DNA of 64,000 nucleotides, taken from assembly GCF_037104765.1 (NCBI RefSeq), contig NZ_JBAWSY010000009.1, positions 1-64,000 of the forward strand, written 5' to 3'. The translations under genes were made by a program, and so were the position numbers. The notes below the pieces were generated by a model. It was not told the DNA's origin and searched no databases. It was given only the letters and a program-made list of their open reading frames with translations. The DNA comes from Psychrobacillus mangrovi. Its GTDB lineage: Bacteria > Bacillota > Bacilli > Bacillales_A > Planococcaceae. Positions 26,639-36,319 of the stretch are shown here, piece by piece. The number at the start of each line of letters is the position of its first letter. Position 1 is the first letter of the stretch.

Positions 26639-29600
26639 ATGAGTGATAATTATCAGAATCTAATTGGAATTTTAAAAGAAATGTTTCAATTAGACCAATC
26701 TGACTTGGATTTTGGTATTTATAGAATCATGAATTATAAAAGAGAAGAAATTGAAAAGTTCCTAAACGAAGATTTACTTCCACAAGTGAAATCTGAACTG
26801 GAAAAATATATTTCAATTGAGCAAAAAGGTGTAGAAAACGAACTTAAAAAACTAAAAGAAAAATTAGAAGATGCTGGTGTGGAGCTTGAAAGTAGTTCTA
26901 AATATGTTGCATTAAAATCCAAAATGGATAATGGTATTAATTTAACTTCAGCAGAAAATGATGTATTTTCTCACTTAGCTAATTTTTTTAAACGTTATTA
27001 TAATAATGGGGATTTCATATCTTTAAGACGATATAAAAAAGATGTATATGCAATCCCATATGAAGGACAAGAAGTAAAGCTACATTGGGCAAATGCAGAC
27101 CAATACTATATTAAAACTGCCGAACATTTTAGAGACTATACTTTTGTTACACCTGATAATAATAAAGTTCATTTTAAGTTAATTAATGCAATAACAGAAA
27201 AAGATAATAATAAATCACAAAGAGGAAAAGAGAAAAGATTTATTATTAATCAAGATGAACCTGTGGTAATAGAAAACGAAGAACTTATTATTCAATTTGA
27301 ATATGTATTAAACGAACAGAAGCAACAGGATTTAAATAAACAAGCGATTCAAATTGTTTCGGAATCAATAGATAATGTTATAGAACTAAGACAATTCCAA
27401 AGTCTACTTGCGATTGAACCTACCGAAAGAATTCCTAAAAGGAAATTAATCGAAAAGTATTTGAATGATTATACTTCTCGAAATACGTTCGATTACTTTA
27501 TCCATAAAGACCTTGGTGGATTCCTTAAAAGGGAATTAGACTTCTATATTAAAAATGAAGTTATGTTTTTAGATGATATTGATGTTGAAGATAACCTGAA
27601 GTTTGAACAATATCTAACTAAAATAAGAGTTATCAAAAACATTGGTGGTAAGATAATTTCATTTCTTGAGCAGACAGAGAATTTTCAGAAAAAATTATGG
27701 TTGAAGAAGAAATTCGTAGTTGAGACAAATTATTGCATAACTTTAGATAAAGTGCCCCAAGAATTTTATAAACAAATTACTGAGAATAAGAGACAGATTG
27801 AAGAATGGAAAGAACACTTTGCAATTGATGAAATTGATGAGGACTTAACAGGGGAAGGATTTTCCGAACCTATTACCGAAGATTTCTTAAAACAAAATCC
27901 ATCGCTTTTAATCGATACTGCATTCTTTAATAATGATTTTAAAGAATCTCTTATAAGTAAGTTTGAAGATTTAGATGAAGAAATTAATGGGGTTCTAATT
28001 CACAGTGAAAATTTCCAGGCATTGAATCTTTTACTTGAACGATATAAAGGTGTAATAAAAGGAATTTATACAGACCCTCCATATAATACAAACGCTTCAG
28101 AGATATTATATAAGAATAATTATAAAAATTCTTCTTGGCTTTCACTTATGTTGCCCAGAATTGAATTATCAAAAAAATTACTAAGTTCGAATGGGATAGC
28201 ATGTTATACAATAGATGACCTTGAAGTTAGTTACCTAAAAATTCTTATGGACCAAGTTTATAATAAAGATAACTTTTTAGCCACTGCCCTTATAAGAAAC
28301 AATCCTTCAGGTAGGTCAACTGTAAAAGGTTTTTCAATTAATCATGAGTATGCTTTGTTTTATTCTCAATCTGAAAGTGCTGAGCTTGGTAGGTTACCAC
28401 ATAATGAACAACAGCTTAATCGTTATGACCTCAAAGATGAAAATGGAGCATACGAATGGGAAAATTTTAGAAAGAATGGTACAGATTCTGATAGAAATGA
28501 TAGACCAAAGCAATTTTATCCCATTGGTATTAATGAAGAGGGGGTATTGAGGATTCCTCTATGTCACTGGGATGAAATAAGTAGTAGTTATATATTGGAT
28601 GAAGATATTCAATCAACAGATAAATTGGTATATCCTATTAATTCAGTTGGCGTCGAAAAAGTATGGAAATATGGTATTGACAGAGCACGTCTTATGATAA
28701 ATGAATTTATAGTAAAGAGTGTAAACGGTAATCTTGAAATATACCGCAAAAAATATTTAAACGAAATGGGGTCATTACCTCGAACATGGTGGGACAAACC
28801 AGGGTATTCTGCACGAGATAATGGAACAAGGACTATAAATGATTTGTTTGGAACAAGTGCTAAATTTGATTTTCCAAAGGCTGTTGATGCAGTGGCAGAT
28901 TCGATTAGGGTACTAAATATCCAGGATGGAGATACTGTTCTTGACTTTTTTGCAGGTTCAGGTACTACAGGTCATGCAATAATTAATCTCAATAAAGAAG
29001 ATAGAGGCAATAGAAAGTATGTCCTTGTAGAAATGGGTGAATATTTTAATACTGTAACTAAGCCTCGTATACAAAAGGTGGTATATTCTAAGGATTGGAA
29101 AAATGGAAAACCTGTTTCAAGAGAAGGGGAAAGTCATTTTTTCAAGTACATACGTCTTGAATCATATGAAGATACTATTAATAATCTTGAAATCAATTTA
29201 ACCCAGGAGCAGTTATCATTGCTTGAAAAGAATCCAGAATTAAGAGAGCAGTATATGCTTTCTTATATGCTCAATAATGAAACAGAGAATAGCATGTCAC
29301 TTCTAAATATAGATATGTTTAAAAATCCATTTGAATATAAATTAAAAATTGCAAATGGATTGGAAACTCAATTGACAACTATTGATTTGGTAGAGACTTT
29401 TAATTATCTTTTGGGTATTGAAGTAATAAGGAATGAAGGGAAAATGCGTTATAGTGCTGAAAAGGATAATGATAGTGAAGTCCCAGGCGCGGTCAAGTTA
29501 AGTTTTGCGAAAAGTGGAGAATATGTTTTTAAAGAAGTTGAGGGTAGGTCTTTAAGTGGAGATAAAGTCCTTGTGATTTGGAGAACATTATCAGGTGATA

Positions 29601-29794
29601 TCATTAAAGATAATGCGGCCCTTGATGCATATTTCTTAAAGAAAAAGTATAGTACAAAAGATTTTGAGTTCAATCGGATTTATGTGAACGGAGATAATAA
29701 CCTTCAAAACCTAAAGTTGGATGAAGAAAGATGGAAAGTTGTTCTAATCGAAGAAGAATTTAAAAAGCTAATGTTTCATGTGCAAGAGGTATAA
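26639..29794 (+). CDS. Mod-like N6-adenine DNA methyltransferase, copy 2
   Basis: 1051 aa with GGAGGAGG before the ATG. Same architecture as copy 1: DPPYN at 479-483 and FAGSG at 771-775. The N-terminal and C-terminal parts align closely, but the stretch between the two motifs differs strongly (different lengths and residues), which suggests a different recognition sequence or strand. Two complete Mod genes for one Res could mean that each modifies one strand of an asymmetric site, or that two specificities share one nuclease. Its stop lies 12 bp before the Res start. Confidence 0.9.
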   Translation: MSDNYQNLIGILKEMFQLDQSDLDFGIYRIMNYKREEIEKFLNEDLLPQVKSELEKYISIEQKGVENELKKLKEKLEDAGVELESSSKYVALKSKMDNGINLTSAENDVFSHLANFFKRYYNNGDFISLRRYKKDVYAIPYEGQEVKLHWANADQYYIKTAEHFRDYTFVTPDNNKVHFKLINAITEKDNNKSQRGKEKRFIINQDEPVVIENEELIIQFEYVLNEQKQQDLNKQAIQIVSESIDNVIELRQFQSLLAIEPTERIPKRKLIEKYLNDYTSRNTFDYFIHKDLGGFLKRELDFYIKNEVMFLDDIDVEDNLKFEQYLTKIRVIKNIGGKIISFLEQTENFQKKLWLKKKFVVETNYCITLDKVPQEFYKQITENKRQIEEWKEHFAIDEIDEDLTGEGFSEPITEDFLKQNPSLLIDTAFFNNDFKESLISKFEDLDEEINGVLIHSENFQALNLLLERYKGVIKGIYTDPPYNTNASEILYKNNYKNSSWLSLMLPRIELSKKLLSSNGIACYTIDDLEVSYLKILMDQVYNKDNFLATALIRNNPSGRSTVKGFSINHEYALFYSQSESAELGRLPHNEQQLNRYDLKDENGAYEWENFRKNGTDSDRNDRPKQFYPIGINEEGVLRIPLCHWDEISSSYILDEDIQSTDKLVYPINSVGVEKVWKYGIDRARLMINEFIVKSVNGNLEIYRKKYLNEMGSLPRTWWDKPGYSARDNGTRTINDLFGTSAKFDFPKAVDAVADSIRVLNIQDGDTVLDFFAGSGTTGHAIINLNKEDRGNRKYVLVEMGEYFNTVTKPRIQKVVYSKDWKNGKPVSREGESHFFKYIRLESYEDTINNLEINLTQEQLSLLEKNPELREQYMLSYMLNNETENSMSLLNIDMFKNPFEYKLKIANGLETQLTTIDLVETFNYLLGIEVIRNEGKMRYSAEKDNDSEVPGAVKLSFAKSGEYVFKEVEGRSLSGDKVLVIWRTLSGDIIKDNAALDAYFLKKKYSTKDFEFNRIYVNGDNNLQNLKLDEERWKVVLIEEEFKKLMFHVQEV

Positions 29795-29806
29795 GGGGGT
29801 GTTGAA

Positions 29807-32800
29807 ATGGTGACTAAAACAAAAAAGGGTAAACAAGCTAAAGCACCTCAATTAAAATTTAATAAGCGATTGGTTCTAAACCAGTATTTCCTTTCATTAT
29901 TTGGTGTAGAAAAGTTTGAGGAAATTGGGAAGGAAATGAAGAAACCTAAATTTGAAGGTTTATCAGAAGATAATAACACCAATTTCTATCACTTCCTTGT
30001 TGATGATTGGATGGATAAAGTAAAAATAAGCAAAGATAAGCTCCTTCAATATGATAATAATATTGTGGAACATACGAAACGAATATCTGAAAATAGGGAA
30101 TTAGGATTCACGTGGAAGTATTTTCAGTACCTATCACTTCTTTTTACTGAGCTGTATCTTGATAAATACTTCAACGAGAAAGATAAATTGCTACAATTGC
30201 TAAATGAATATGTTGAACAGTTCAATGAGGACAAGTTAGAGACTGATAAAGTTGACTTATATAAGGAATATGAGCTGAAAAAGTTGGCGTTTTGGAATGC
30301 AACAGGGTCAGGAAAGACCCTAATTATGCACGTTAATATCCTTCAATATCTTTATTATTTGAAGGCATTGGAGAAAGAGAACGAAATTAATAAAATCATT
30401 CTTTTAACTCCAAATGAAAGACTTTCCAACCAACATCTTGAAGAATTTAAAAACTCTGGATTAAAAGCGGAGCTGTTTGATAAAACAAAGGGTGCTCTAT
30501 TAAGATTAGCCGAAACAACGATTGAGATAATTGACATTCATAAAATAGGAGATGAAGAAGGAGAAAAAACGGTTGCTGTTGATTCTTTTGAAGGCAATAA
30601 TCTTGTTTTAGTTGATGAGGGGCATAAAGGGGCATCAGGACTGGTTTGGAAAGAAAAAAGAGACAAATTAAGTGAAAAAGGTTTTTCCTTTGAATACTCA
30701 GCAACCTTCGGTCAAGCAATGAAGGCATCAGGGAAAGACGAACTAATACAGGAATATGCCAAGTGTATCCTGTTTGACTATTCTTACCGTTACTTTCATA
30801 CGGATGGATACGGAAAAGATTACCACATCTTGAACCTTCAGGATGATAGTAATGAAGATGTTCGTCAACTTTATTTAACTGCATGTTTGCTAAGCTTTTA
30901 TCAACAAAAGAAATTATTTGAAGACAATAGAAAAGATTTTTCGGCTTTTTTATTGGACAACCCACTGTTTATATTTGTTGGTGCAAGTGTTCTTAAGGGA
31001 AAGAAGAACACAGAGGCTTCTGATGTTGTTGATGTTCTGACCTTTTTCTCCGAATTTGTGAAAAATGAAGTAAAAAGTGTCCAAAAAATTGAAAGATTGC
31101 TTGGTGGTAGTCCAGGTTTACTTGATAATAAAGGAAGGGAAATATTTAAAGATACCTTTAAATATTTGATTAGTAATCAGCTGAGCAGCTTGGAGGAAGT
31201 CTATAGGGATGTCCTTAAAACAGTATTTAATTCCCATACACCAGGGGCGGAACTGCATGTTGAGAATTTAAAAGGCGTAACTGGTGAGATAGGTGTCAGA
31301 GTTGGAGAAAATCAGTATTTTGGAGTTATCAATGTTGGTGATGATAAAAAGCTCGTAAAGCTTTGTGATGAGAATGGTTTGCTAACTGCTGAAAGGGAAT
31401 TTTCCGAATCTTTGTTTAAAAGAATAAACCACTCCAATTCGATGGTAAATGTATTAATCGGTTCAAAGAAATTTACCGAAGGGTGGAGTAGTTGGCGTGT
31501 CAGCACAATGGGACTTTTAAATGTCGGGCAATCGGAGGGAGCTGAAATCATTCAGCTTTTCGGAAGAGGGGTTCGATTAAAAGGGTATGGATTTAGTTTA
31601 AAGAGGAGTAAATTCATTAAAAAAGAAAACTCAGAGATAACAGTACCTAAGTATATAGAGATTCTTGAAACGCTTAATATTTTTGGGATAAGAGCTGATT
31701 ATATGAAGCAGTTTGAAGAGTATTTGAAAGAAGAAGAGCTTGACCCCGATAATGACCAAGAATCTATTGAACTTCCTGTTATCCGTAATAAAGATGTCAA
31801 TTTAAGTAAGCTCCGAACCTTAAGGGTAAGGGATGGCTTAAATTTTAAAAGGCAAGGACCTAAGCCACTTTTATCACCACTGAAAGAGGAGACTAATCAT
31901 AAGATTGTGGTAGACTGGTATCCAAAAATACAGATACAAACATCTTCAGGAACTTCTAATGATTTAGGTTCAATGGATACAGGTATATTGGAAAGGGAGC
32001 ATCTTGCATTCATTAATATGGATGAGGTGTACTTTGAAATCCAACACTATAAAAATTTAAAGGCTTTTAACAATCTTAATATTACAAAACAGGGTGTCGA
32101 GGAACTGCTTATGAATCCAAACTGGTACACTTTGTTAATTCCAAGAGCAGAACTTGCATTTACGGATTTTAAAAACTTTAAAAAATGGCAAGACCTTGCA
32201 ATCGTACTATTAAAGAAATACTGTGATTTCTTCTATAAGCATAAAAAAGCTGAATGGGAATTTCCGCATTTAAGTTATCAAGTATTAACAGAAGCTGATA
32301 CTAACTTTATAAAAGAAGATAAGTATGTATTTACAATTAACAAGCCAAAAGAAAATGACTCTTTGATAAGTAAATTGAACCAATTGAAGGAATTTCTTGA
32401 AAAAGGAGAATTAATGGATATAGAATTCAATAACTTTTCACATGGCAATTTTGAGCCATTTGGTTTTGGAGAGCATCTATACAATCCATTGATTTATATA
32501 AAGAAGAATGCGACTGATATAGAAGTCAGCCCCATAAACTTGAATGAGGGCGAACGTAACTTTGTACATGACCTAAAGGTCCATTACAAAGAGAATGAAT
32601 CTTTTTTTTACGATAAAGAACTTTATCTACTACGCAATAAAAGCAAGGCAGGAATCGGCTTTTTTGAAGCTAACAACTTCTTCCCTGACTTTATTATGTG
32701 GCTCATACATGATGAAAAGCAATACATTACGTTTATTGACCCAAAAGGTATCCGAAATCTAAAAGGGCTATTTGACCCAAAGATTCAGCTATCTCAAACG

Positions 32801-32995
32801 ATAAAAAGTATAGAACGTAACCTTAGTGAACAAGACGGGAGCGTTGTTCTTAACTCATTTATCATTGCAGGGACACCATTTAATAATGTATCCCATTGGG
32901 GGGATGCTGGCAACTTTGAACTATATAATGTATTTTTCCAAAATGAAGACAAAGGTTATATTGGTAAGATATTTGAAAAAATCTTAGAAGAATAA
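29807..32995 (+). CDS. Type III-like restriction subunit (Res), helicase-nuclease
   Basis: 1062 aa, ATG with GGGGGTG upstream. SF2 helicase motifs: Walker A ATGSGKT at 165-171, DEGH at 270-273 (in place of DEAD), and QLFGRGVRLKG with R587/R590. Near the C-terminus FPDFIMW (P960, D961) followed by FIDPKG (D978, K980) gives the PD-x(n)-D-x-K arrangement of the nuclease active site in type III Res proteins. It should translocate from unmodified sites and cut. Last gene of the four-gene cluster; a terminator follows at 33064-33089. Confidence 0.88.
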   Translation: MVTKTKKGKQAKAPQLKFNKRLVLNQYFLSLFGVEKFEEIGKEMKKPKFEGLSEDNNTNFYHFLVDDWMDKVKISKDKLLQYDNNIVEHTKRISENRELGFTWKYFQYLSLLFTELYLDKYFNEKDKLLQLLNEYVEQFNEDKLETDKVDLYKEYELKKLAFWNATGSGKTLIMHVNILQYLYYLKALEKENEINKIILLTPNERLSNQHLEEFKNSGLKAELFDKTKGALLRLAETTIEIIDIHKIGDEEGEKTVAVDSFEGNNLVLVDEGHKGASGLVWKEKRDKLSEKGFSFEYSATFGQAMKASGKDELIQEYAKCILFDYSYRYFHTDGYGKDYHILNLQDDSNEDVRQLYLTACLLSFYQQKKLFEDNRKDFSAFLLDNPLFIFVGASVLKGKKNTEASDVVDVLTFFSEFVKNEVKSVQKIERLLGGSPGLLDNKGREIFKDTFKYLISNQLSSLEEVYRDVLKTVFNSHTPGAELHVENLKGVTGEIGVRVGENQYFGVINVGDDKKLVKLCDENGLLTAEREFSESLFKRINHSNSMVNVLIGSKKFTEGWSSWRVSTMGLLNVGQSEGAEIIQLFGRGVRLKGYGFSLKRSKFIKKENSEITVPKYIEILETLNIFGIRADYMKQFEEYLKEEELDPDNDQESIELPVIRNKDVNLSKLRTLRVRDGLNFKRQGPKPLLSPLKEETNHKIVVDWYPKIQIQTSSGTSNDLGSMDTGILEREHLAFINMDEVYFEIQHYKNLKAFNNLNITKQGVEELLMNPNWYTLLIPRAELAFTDFKNFKKWQDLAIVLLKKYCDFFYKHKKAEWEFPHLSYQVLTEADTNFIKEDKYVFTINKPKENDSLISKLNQLKEFLEKGELMDIEFNNFSHGNFEPFGFGEHLYNPLIYIKKNATDIEVSPINLNEGERNFVHDLKVHYKENESFFYDKELYLLRNKSKAGIGFFEANNFFPDFIMWLIHDEKQYITFIDPKGIRNLKGLFDPKIQLSQTIKSIERNLSEQDGSVVLNSFIIAGTPFNNVSHWGDAGNFELYNVFFQNEDKGYIGKIFEKILEE

Positions 32996-33063
32996 AAATG
33001 TCGAAAATTTCCAGCGGTCTTCTAAGTTTCGAGGAAGAAGATAGTTAATTTAACTTAAACCCT

Positions 33064-33089
33064 AAAAGAGCCTTTAAGGCTCTTTTTTA
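33064..33089 (+). terminator. Terminator of the SNF2-Mod-Mod-Res cluster
   Basis: Stem AAAAGAGCC (33064-33072) with GGCTCTTTT (33078-33086), then T residues. Confidence 0.8.
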
Positions 33090-33105
33090 GTGTGTTAATT
33101 TATTT

Positions 33106-33297
33106 TTGTCATATGAATTGTTAAAAAAAACGAAAGAAGTAAAGCCCATATTGAATAAAGCAACTAAAGCGATGTACTCATCAGAAAAGGAAGAATTTAT
33201 AATCTATTGTGCAATTAATGCGGAATCTTTTATTAAACAACTCGTTAAAGTTAATTCAAATCTTAACTTTGTATTGAAAATTAATAACATAATATAG
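33106..33297 (+). CDS. Doubtful short frame, 63 aa
   Basis: A TTG-started frame with coding-like composition (YELLKKTKEVKPILNKATK..) but no ribosome site, directly after a terminator. It may be a gene remnant. Low confidence. Confidence 0.2.
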   Translation: MSYELLKKTKEVKPILNKATKAMYSSEKEEFIIYCAINAESFIKQLVKVNSNLNFVLKINNII

Positions 33298-33321
33298 TTT
33301 GTAACTGAAGATTAATTGCCG

Positions 33322-33591
33322 TTACTTATTAAACAACTTTTCGATGAAAGTGAAGAGTTGGCTCCAATTTTGAAGCAAAATAATACTGGCAATTAATGAG
33401 CAAATAATTGCTGATAACCAAGGATGCTTTCCAAACCATGGCCTTTTTTCAGCTTTGCTATCCAAACTGCTCTTTATATCTATACTTCCATTACCTATAG
33501 GTGCATTGTTTTCGCTGATTTTAACACTCGCATTATCTCCAATAGCATTGTTATCTCCAATTTTAACACCACGTTCTATTTTTACTGGCAA
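33322..33591 (-). CDS. Small membrane protein with N-terminal IGDN repeats, 89 aa
   Basis: TTG start, coupled to the upstream gene (one base between its stop and this start; AGGGGG serves as ribosome site). Residues ~8-35 contain VKIGDNNAIGDNASVKISEN, a beta-helix-like repeat, and residues ~55-75 form a single membrane helix (WLSAIICSLIASIILL) followed by a short tail. The repeat is of the same type as the end of the preceding protein, so the two may stack through it, with this protein as membrane anchor or pore. Family not recognised. Confidence 0.65.
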   Translation of the reverse strand: MPVKIERGVKIGDNNAIGDNASVKISENNAPIGNGSIDIKSSLDSKAEKRPWFGKHPWLSAIICSLIASIILLQNWSQLFTFIEKLFNK

Positions 33592-33592
33592 A

Positions 33593-34417
33593 TTACTTCC
33601 CCCTCACAAAAGCGTTATCTCCAATTGCGTTATCGTTTCCAATACTTGTATTTTCTCCAATTGATGTACTATTATCTGTGCCCCTAACAATATTTTGGAT
33701 TTGAGGTACTTTTTCAGCTAATTCGGCAAAGGGAAGCTGTGCGTTAATCGACTTAATAATTGGCTTAAGTTTTTCAAGTTTTCCTTTTAGTAAAAGTCCA
33801 GTATTTAACTTAGGAGAGTATTCTAAATATACTTCTATATGAAACGGATTTGTCCTCGGTATTCCATGAAACATAATGGGCTGTAAGAATTCCCTATTAT
33901 GGTATGCTTGTCTTACTGCAAGCTGTTGTGGATAATTCCAATGCTGTTCAGATAATTGTTTAAGTTCAAGATATAATTGTTCCATCCCTTCAAAACGTAT
34001 AATTATTGAATTTTCTGAATTTACATCATCGAATAATGGTTTTATTTTCTTGTAATAGTAATCTGATTTTTCTTGGTAGTTTTCCAGATTAGGAAGCCCT
34101 TTTAGAAATTCTTTTTTATGTTTATCGTCTAAAATAAAGAATTCATCACTTAAATCACTATATAGATTAAACACTGCAGAAGTTGGTTTTCCAAAGTGTT
34201 TTGTGTATAGATTTGCGTATTCACCTTGAACAATCATTCCATGGGCATTGTTTAATTTCTCATACAATTCTACTAAATAGGAATTATAATTATTGGTGTC
34301 GTTATAAAAGGGGGCAATCTCTTGTAATATAGATTCGACCTTTGCTATATATTGTTCATTTTTACTTATTTGTGCGTCTCTAATTTTTTCTTGAGCAGGT
34401 GTCAAGGGTTTTCCCAT
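33593..34417 (-). CDS. Unknown soluble protein ending in IGDN repeats, 274 aa
   Basis: Start taken as the ATG at 34417 (MGKPLTPAQEKIRDAQ..), which has AAAGGA at good spacing; an in-frame ATG at 34465 would add 16 residues but is poorly placed. The first ~240 residues are mixed helix and strand with no known motif. The last ~25, TSIGENTSIGNDNAIGDN, are a solenoid-like repeat shared with the next protein. Third gene of a minus-strand set of four. Function unknown; possibly a sensor that signals to the membrane partner. Confidence 0.65.
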   Translation of the reverse strand: MGKPLTPAQEKIRDAQISKNEQYIAKVESILQEIAPFYNDTNNYNSYLVELYEKLNNAHGMIVQGEYANLYTKHFGKPTSAVFNLYSDLSDEFFILDDKHKKEFLKGLPNLENYQEKSDYYYKKIKPLFDDVNSENSIIIRFEGMEQLYLELKQLSEQHWNYPQQLAVRQAYHNREFLQPIMFHGIPRTNPFHIEVYLEYSPKLNTGLLLKGKLEKLKPIIKSINAQLPFAELAEKVPQIQNIVRGTDNSTSIGENTSIGNDNAIGDNAFVRGK

Positions 34418-34480
34418 GTTAGATTCATCCTTTATCAAATTGATTATATCTTTACAAACAAGCATCCTAAAAAGTGAATT

Positions 34481-34963
34481 TTATTTATTTTGTAAATCAA
34501 CTAAGTCTTTTCGGAGGTTTTCAAGTTCAGACTTCACATCTCCGATACATAAATTTATAGAAGTTTTAAATGAAATTAAATCTTGTGTGTCCATAATAGT
34601 GGATTTTTGAATAAGCGAGTCAATATTATCTTTGATACTATTTAACCTTGTTAAGATAACTGAATACTTAGAAGGTGTAATGTTTATCAAGTTATTTAAC
34701 TTTTGCCTAATAGCTTCATATTCTTTAATTTCATTACTTTCATTTAAACCACGTTTATCACTGCTATTTAATTTATATGACACTTCTTGAATACTTTCTA
34801 ATCGTATAAAAACAGTTTGTAATTTTTCCTTAGTATCAGTTGTATAATATATTTCACTGTATTGTTTTGCTTGGTTTGCCTTTTGCCAAGAAAATATTGC
34901 ACCTATTATACTAATGATACTGGCAATGCTCCCTATTACACCGATAGTTTCAGTAAAGTTCAT
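34481..34963 (-). CDS. Membrane-anchored coiled-coil protein, 160 aa
   Basis: One N-terminal membrane helix (residues ~5-25, TIGVIGSIASIISIIGAIF) followed by a basic stop-transfer stretch and long helices of coiled-coil character (YEAIRQKLNNLINITPSK, SELENLRKDLVDLQNK). The ATG overlaps the stop of the upstream gene by four bases (ATGA), so they are coupled. Family not recognised; architecture fits a membrane-tethered oligomeric component. Confidence 0.65.
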   Translation of the reverse strand: MNFTETIGVIGSIASIISIIGAIFSWQKANQAKQYSEIYYTTDTKEKLQTVFIRLESIQEVSYKLNSSDKRGLNESNEIKEYEAIRQKLNNLINITPSKYSVILTRLNSIKDNIDSLIQKSTIMDTQDLISFKTSINLCIGDVKSELENLRKDLVDLQNK

Positions 34964-35349
34964 GATTTTTCCTCTAAATTATTCTTGAATTTTGGCAAAT
35001 CCCCGTAAAGAGCATCGAAAACTTCTCCCCATCTATTTTCTTCTTTGAATGCCATTGTTAGGAATTCAACCAAATGGTAATTTCCATCATGCTGTGTCAC
35101 GATATTATAAACTTGCTGTTCAAAAGTCTCATGAGATACTTTTTGTTTATTGCCAATTTTCTCTCTATACAGGTCCATTAAATCCATAATTTTATCATAT
35201 TGTTCCTTAGTTATTTTATATTCGTATAGAATTCGATTTATAGCGGTATTAAAAAAAATTAAATCCTGTCTAAATTCCATTTCTTTTTGGAGTTGCTTTA
35301 GCTCTTTAATCTCATTTTCTAAAAATTGTATTTTTTGGTTCGGGTCCAT
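34960..35349 (-). CDS. Soluble helical protein, 129 aa, first gene of minus-strand set
   Basis: GGAGG precedes the ATG at 35349. Begins with a coiled coil (IQFLENEIKELKQLQKEM) and continues helical, with KITKEQYDKIMDLMDLYRE and a C-terminal FDALYGDLPKF. It has some likeness to DUF1878-type Bacillus proteins, but not enough to assign. It leads four adjacent genes (34960, 34481, 33593, 33322) that form an apparent operon converging on the Res gene. Confidence 0.6.
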   Translation of the reverse strand: MDPNQKIQFLENEIKELKQLQKEMEFRQDLIFFNTAINRILYEYKITKEQYDKIMDLMDLYREKIGNKQKVSHETFEQQVYNIVTQHDGNYHLVEFLTMAFKEENRWGEVFDALYGDLPKFKNNLEEKS

Positions 35350-35562
35350 AGTTTACCTCCATTCGGTAGTTGGAAATTATTTTAAATTCTATTAATAACG
35401 TAGTTAGATTATATCATAAAATATTATGTAAATACTTCCTATGTCCCCAAGGTCTACCTGCTGCTATAATGTAACCCAATAATAAACTACTGACATTTCT
35501 AATAAACCACTGCCATAATCAAAATAAAGTGTTTATAAACGAGTGAATAAGGAGACGAGATC

Positions 35563-35694
35563 TTGGAAGCAAATCAGTCATTCTCTACTCCTGTTTTTTA
35601 TTCCCTTTTTAACCATAAATGGCGTTTAAAAGCAGAAGAAAGCCAGTTATTCATTGGATGGGGAGAAGGCAATAGGGGGTTCGTAGAACCCTAA
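35563..35694 (+). CDS. Short hypothetical protein, 43 aa
   Basis: TTG at 35563 with AAGGAG at 35549-35554. Product MEANQSFSTPVFYSLFNHKW.. ends in GWGEGNRGFVEP. Aromatic-rich, no membrane span. Possibly a remnant of a larger protein. Confidence 0.35.
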   Translation: MEANQSFSTPVFYSLFNHKWRLKAEESQLFIGWGEGNRGFVEP

Positions 35695-35997
35695 AACCAT
35701 CAGAGGAGAAGGCATTGAGTAAGAACTAATGCCTAAATTACATAGTATTTAATTAAGTGGCTCTTCTTTTGTTTTGAAGAGTAAGAATGAGATAATGGAA
35801 GTGGACAAGATTTGTAGAGGTGATTTGTGAGAGGACGCAGGAGCAAAGAAAGTGTTTATCCCAGCTTCTTTTGTCTTTGACTTTAAATTGTTCCGTGCGA
35901 CTTATTGATAAAGATTCAGCCAATCTTCTATTTCGCCCCGATTAATGCGGTGTCTAAAGCTTTGTGCATTTATAACATGTAGTCGAAACTATTATGT
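35695..35997. other. Non-coding stretch between small gene and partition genes
   Basis: Holds two short hairpins (AAGGCATT/AATGCCTT near 35720 and CTCTTC/GAAGAG near 35765) and no credible gene. Confidence 0.4.
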
Positions 35998-36026
35998 AAA
36001 ATGCTGATTAGCGTCAGCATTTTTTC
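35998..36026 (-). terminator. Terminator of the ParMR-like operon
   Basis: Stem AAAATGCTGA / TCAGCATTTT (35998-36007 region with 36014-36023), just past the stop of the minus-strand parR-like gene. Confidence 0.75.
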
Positions 36027-36028
36027 TT

Positions 36029-36319
36029 TTAAAACAGTGAATGTATAGTTTTTTTCATTTCTTCACTCACTGGAGCTTCTTCATATAGCTTTTCAGGGTC
36101 ATTAGATATAGTAGGTAGTCGAGCAGATAGCAGTTCAAGAATCTTTTCTATGGAACTGTCATCTGTAGTAAAAGTGTTATTGCCATAAATCATATCTTTC
36201 TTAATTAAACTTCGGATATATTCGCTCAAATTGCACGTTTCTTTCTTGTTTTCAATATAAATCCACAAATCACTGTCATGCGGTAAGAAGCTGATAGTGA
36301 TTTTTTTGTACTGACTCAT
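36029..36319 (-). CDS. ParR-like DNA-binding adaptor of actin-type partition
   Basis: 96 aa; its ATG overlaps the ParM stop (ATGA). The N-terminal half MSQYKKITISFLP.. through CNLSEYIRSLIKKDM has the ribbon-helix-helix pattern of small partition adaptors, and the C-terminal part (EEMKKTIHSLF) is an acidic/hydrophobic tail suited to binding the filament end. Identity is inferred mainly from its position behind an actin-like ATPase. Confidence 0.65.
   Translation of the reverse strand: MSQYKKITISFLPHDSDLWIYIENKKETCNLSEYIRSLIKKDMIYGNNTFTTDDSSIEKILELLSARLPTISNDPEKLYEEAPVSEEMKKTIHSLF

Noticed and set aside
20448..32995. Classical DISARM or BREX system
   Set aside because: A SNF2 ATPase and methyltransferases are present, but DrmA, DrmB, DrmC, PglZ, BrxC and BrxL are all absent.
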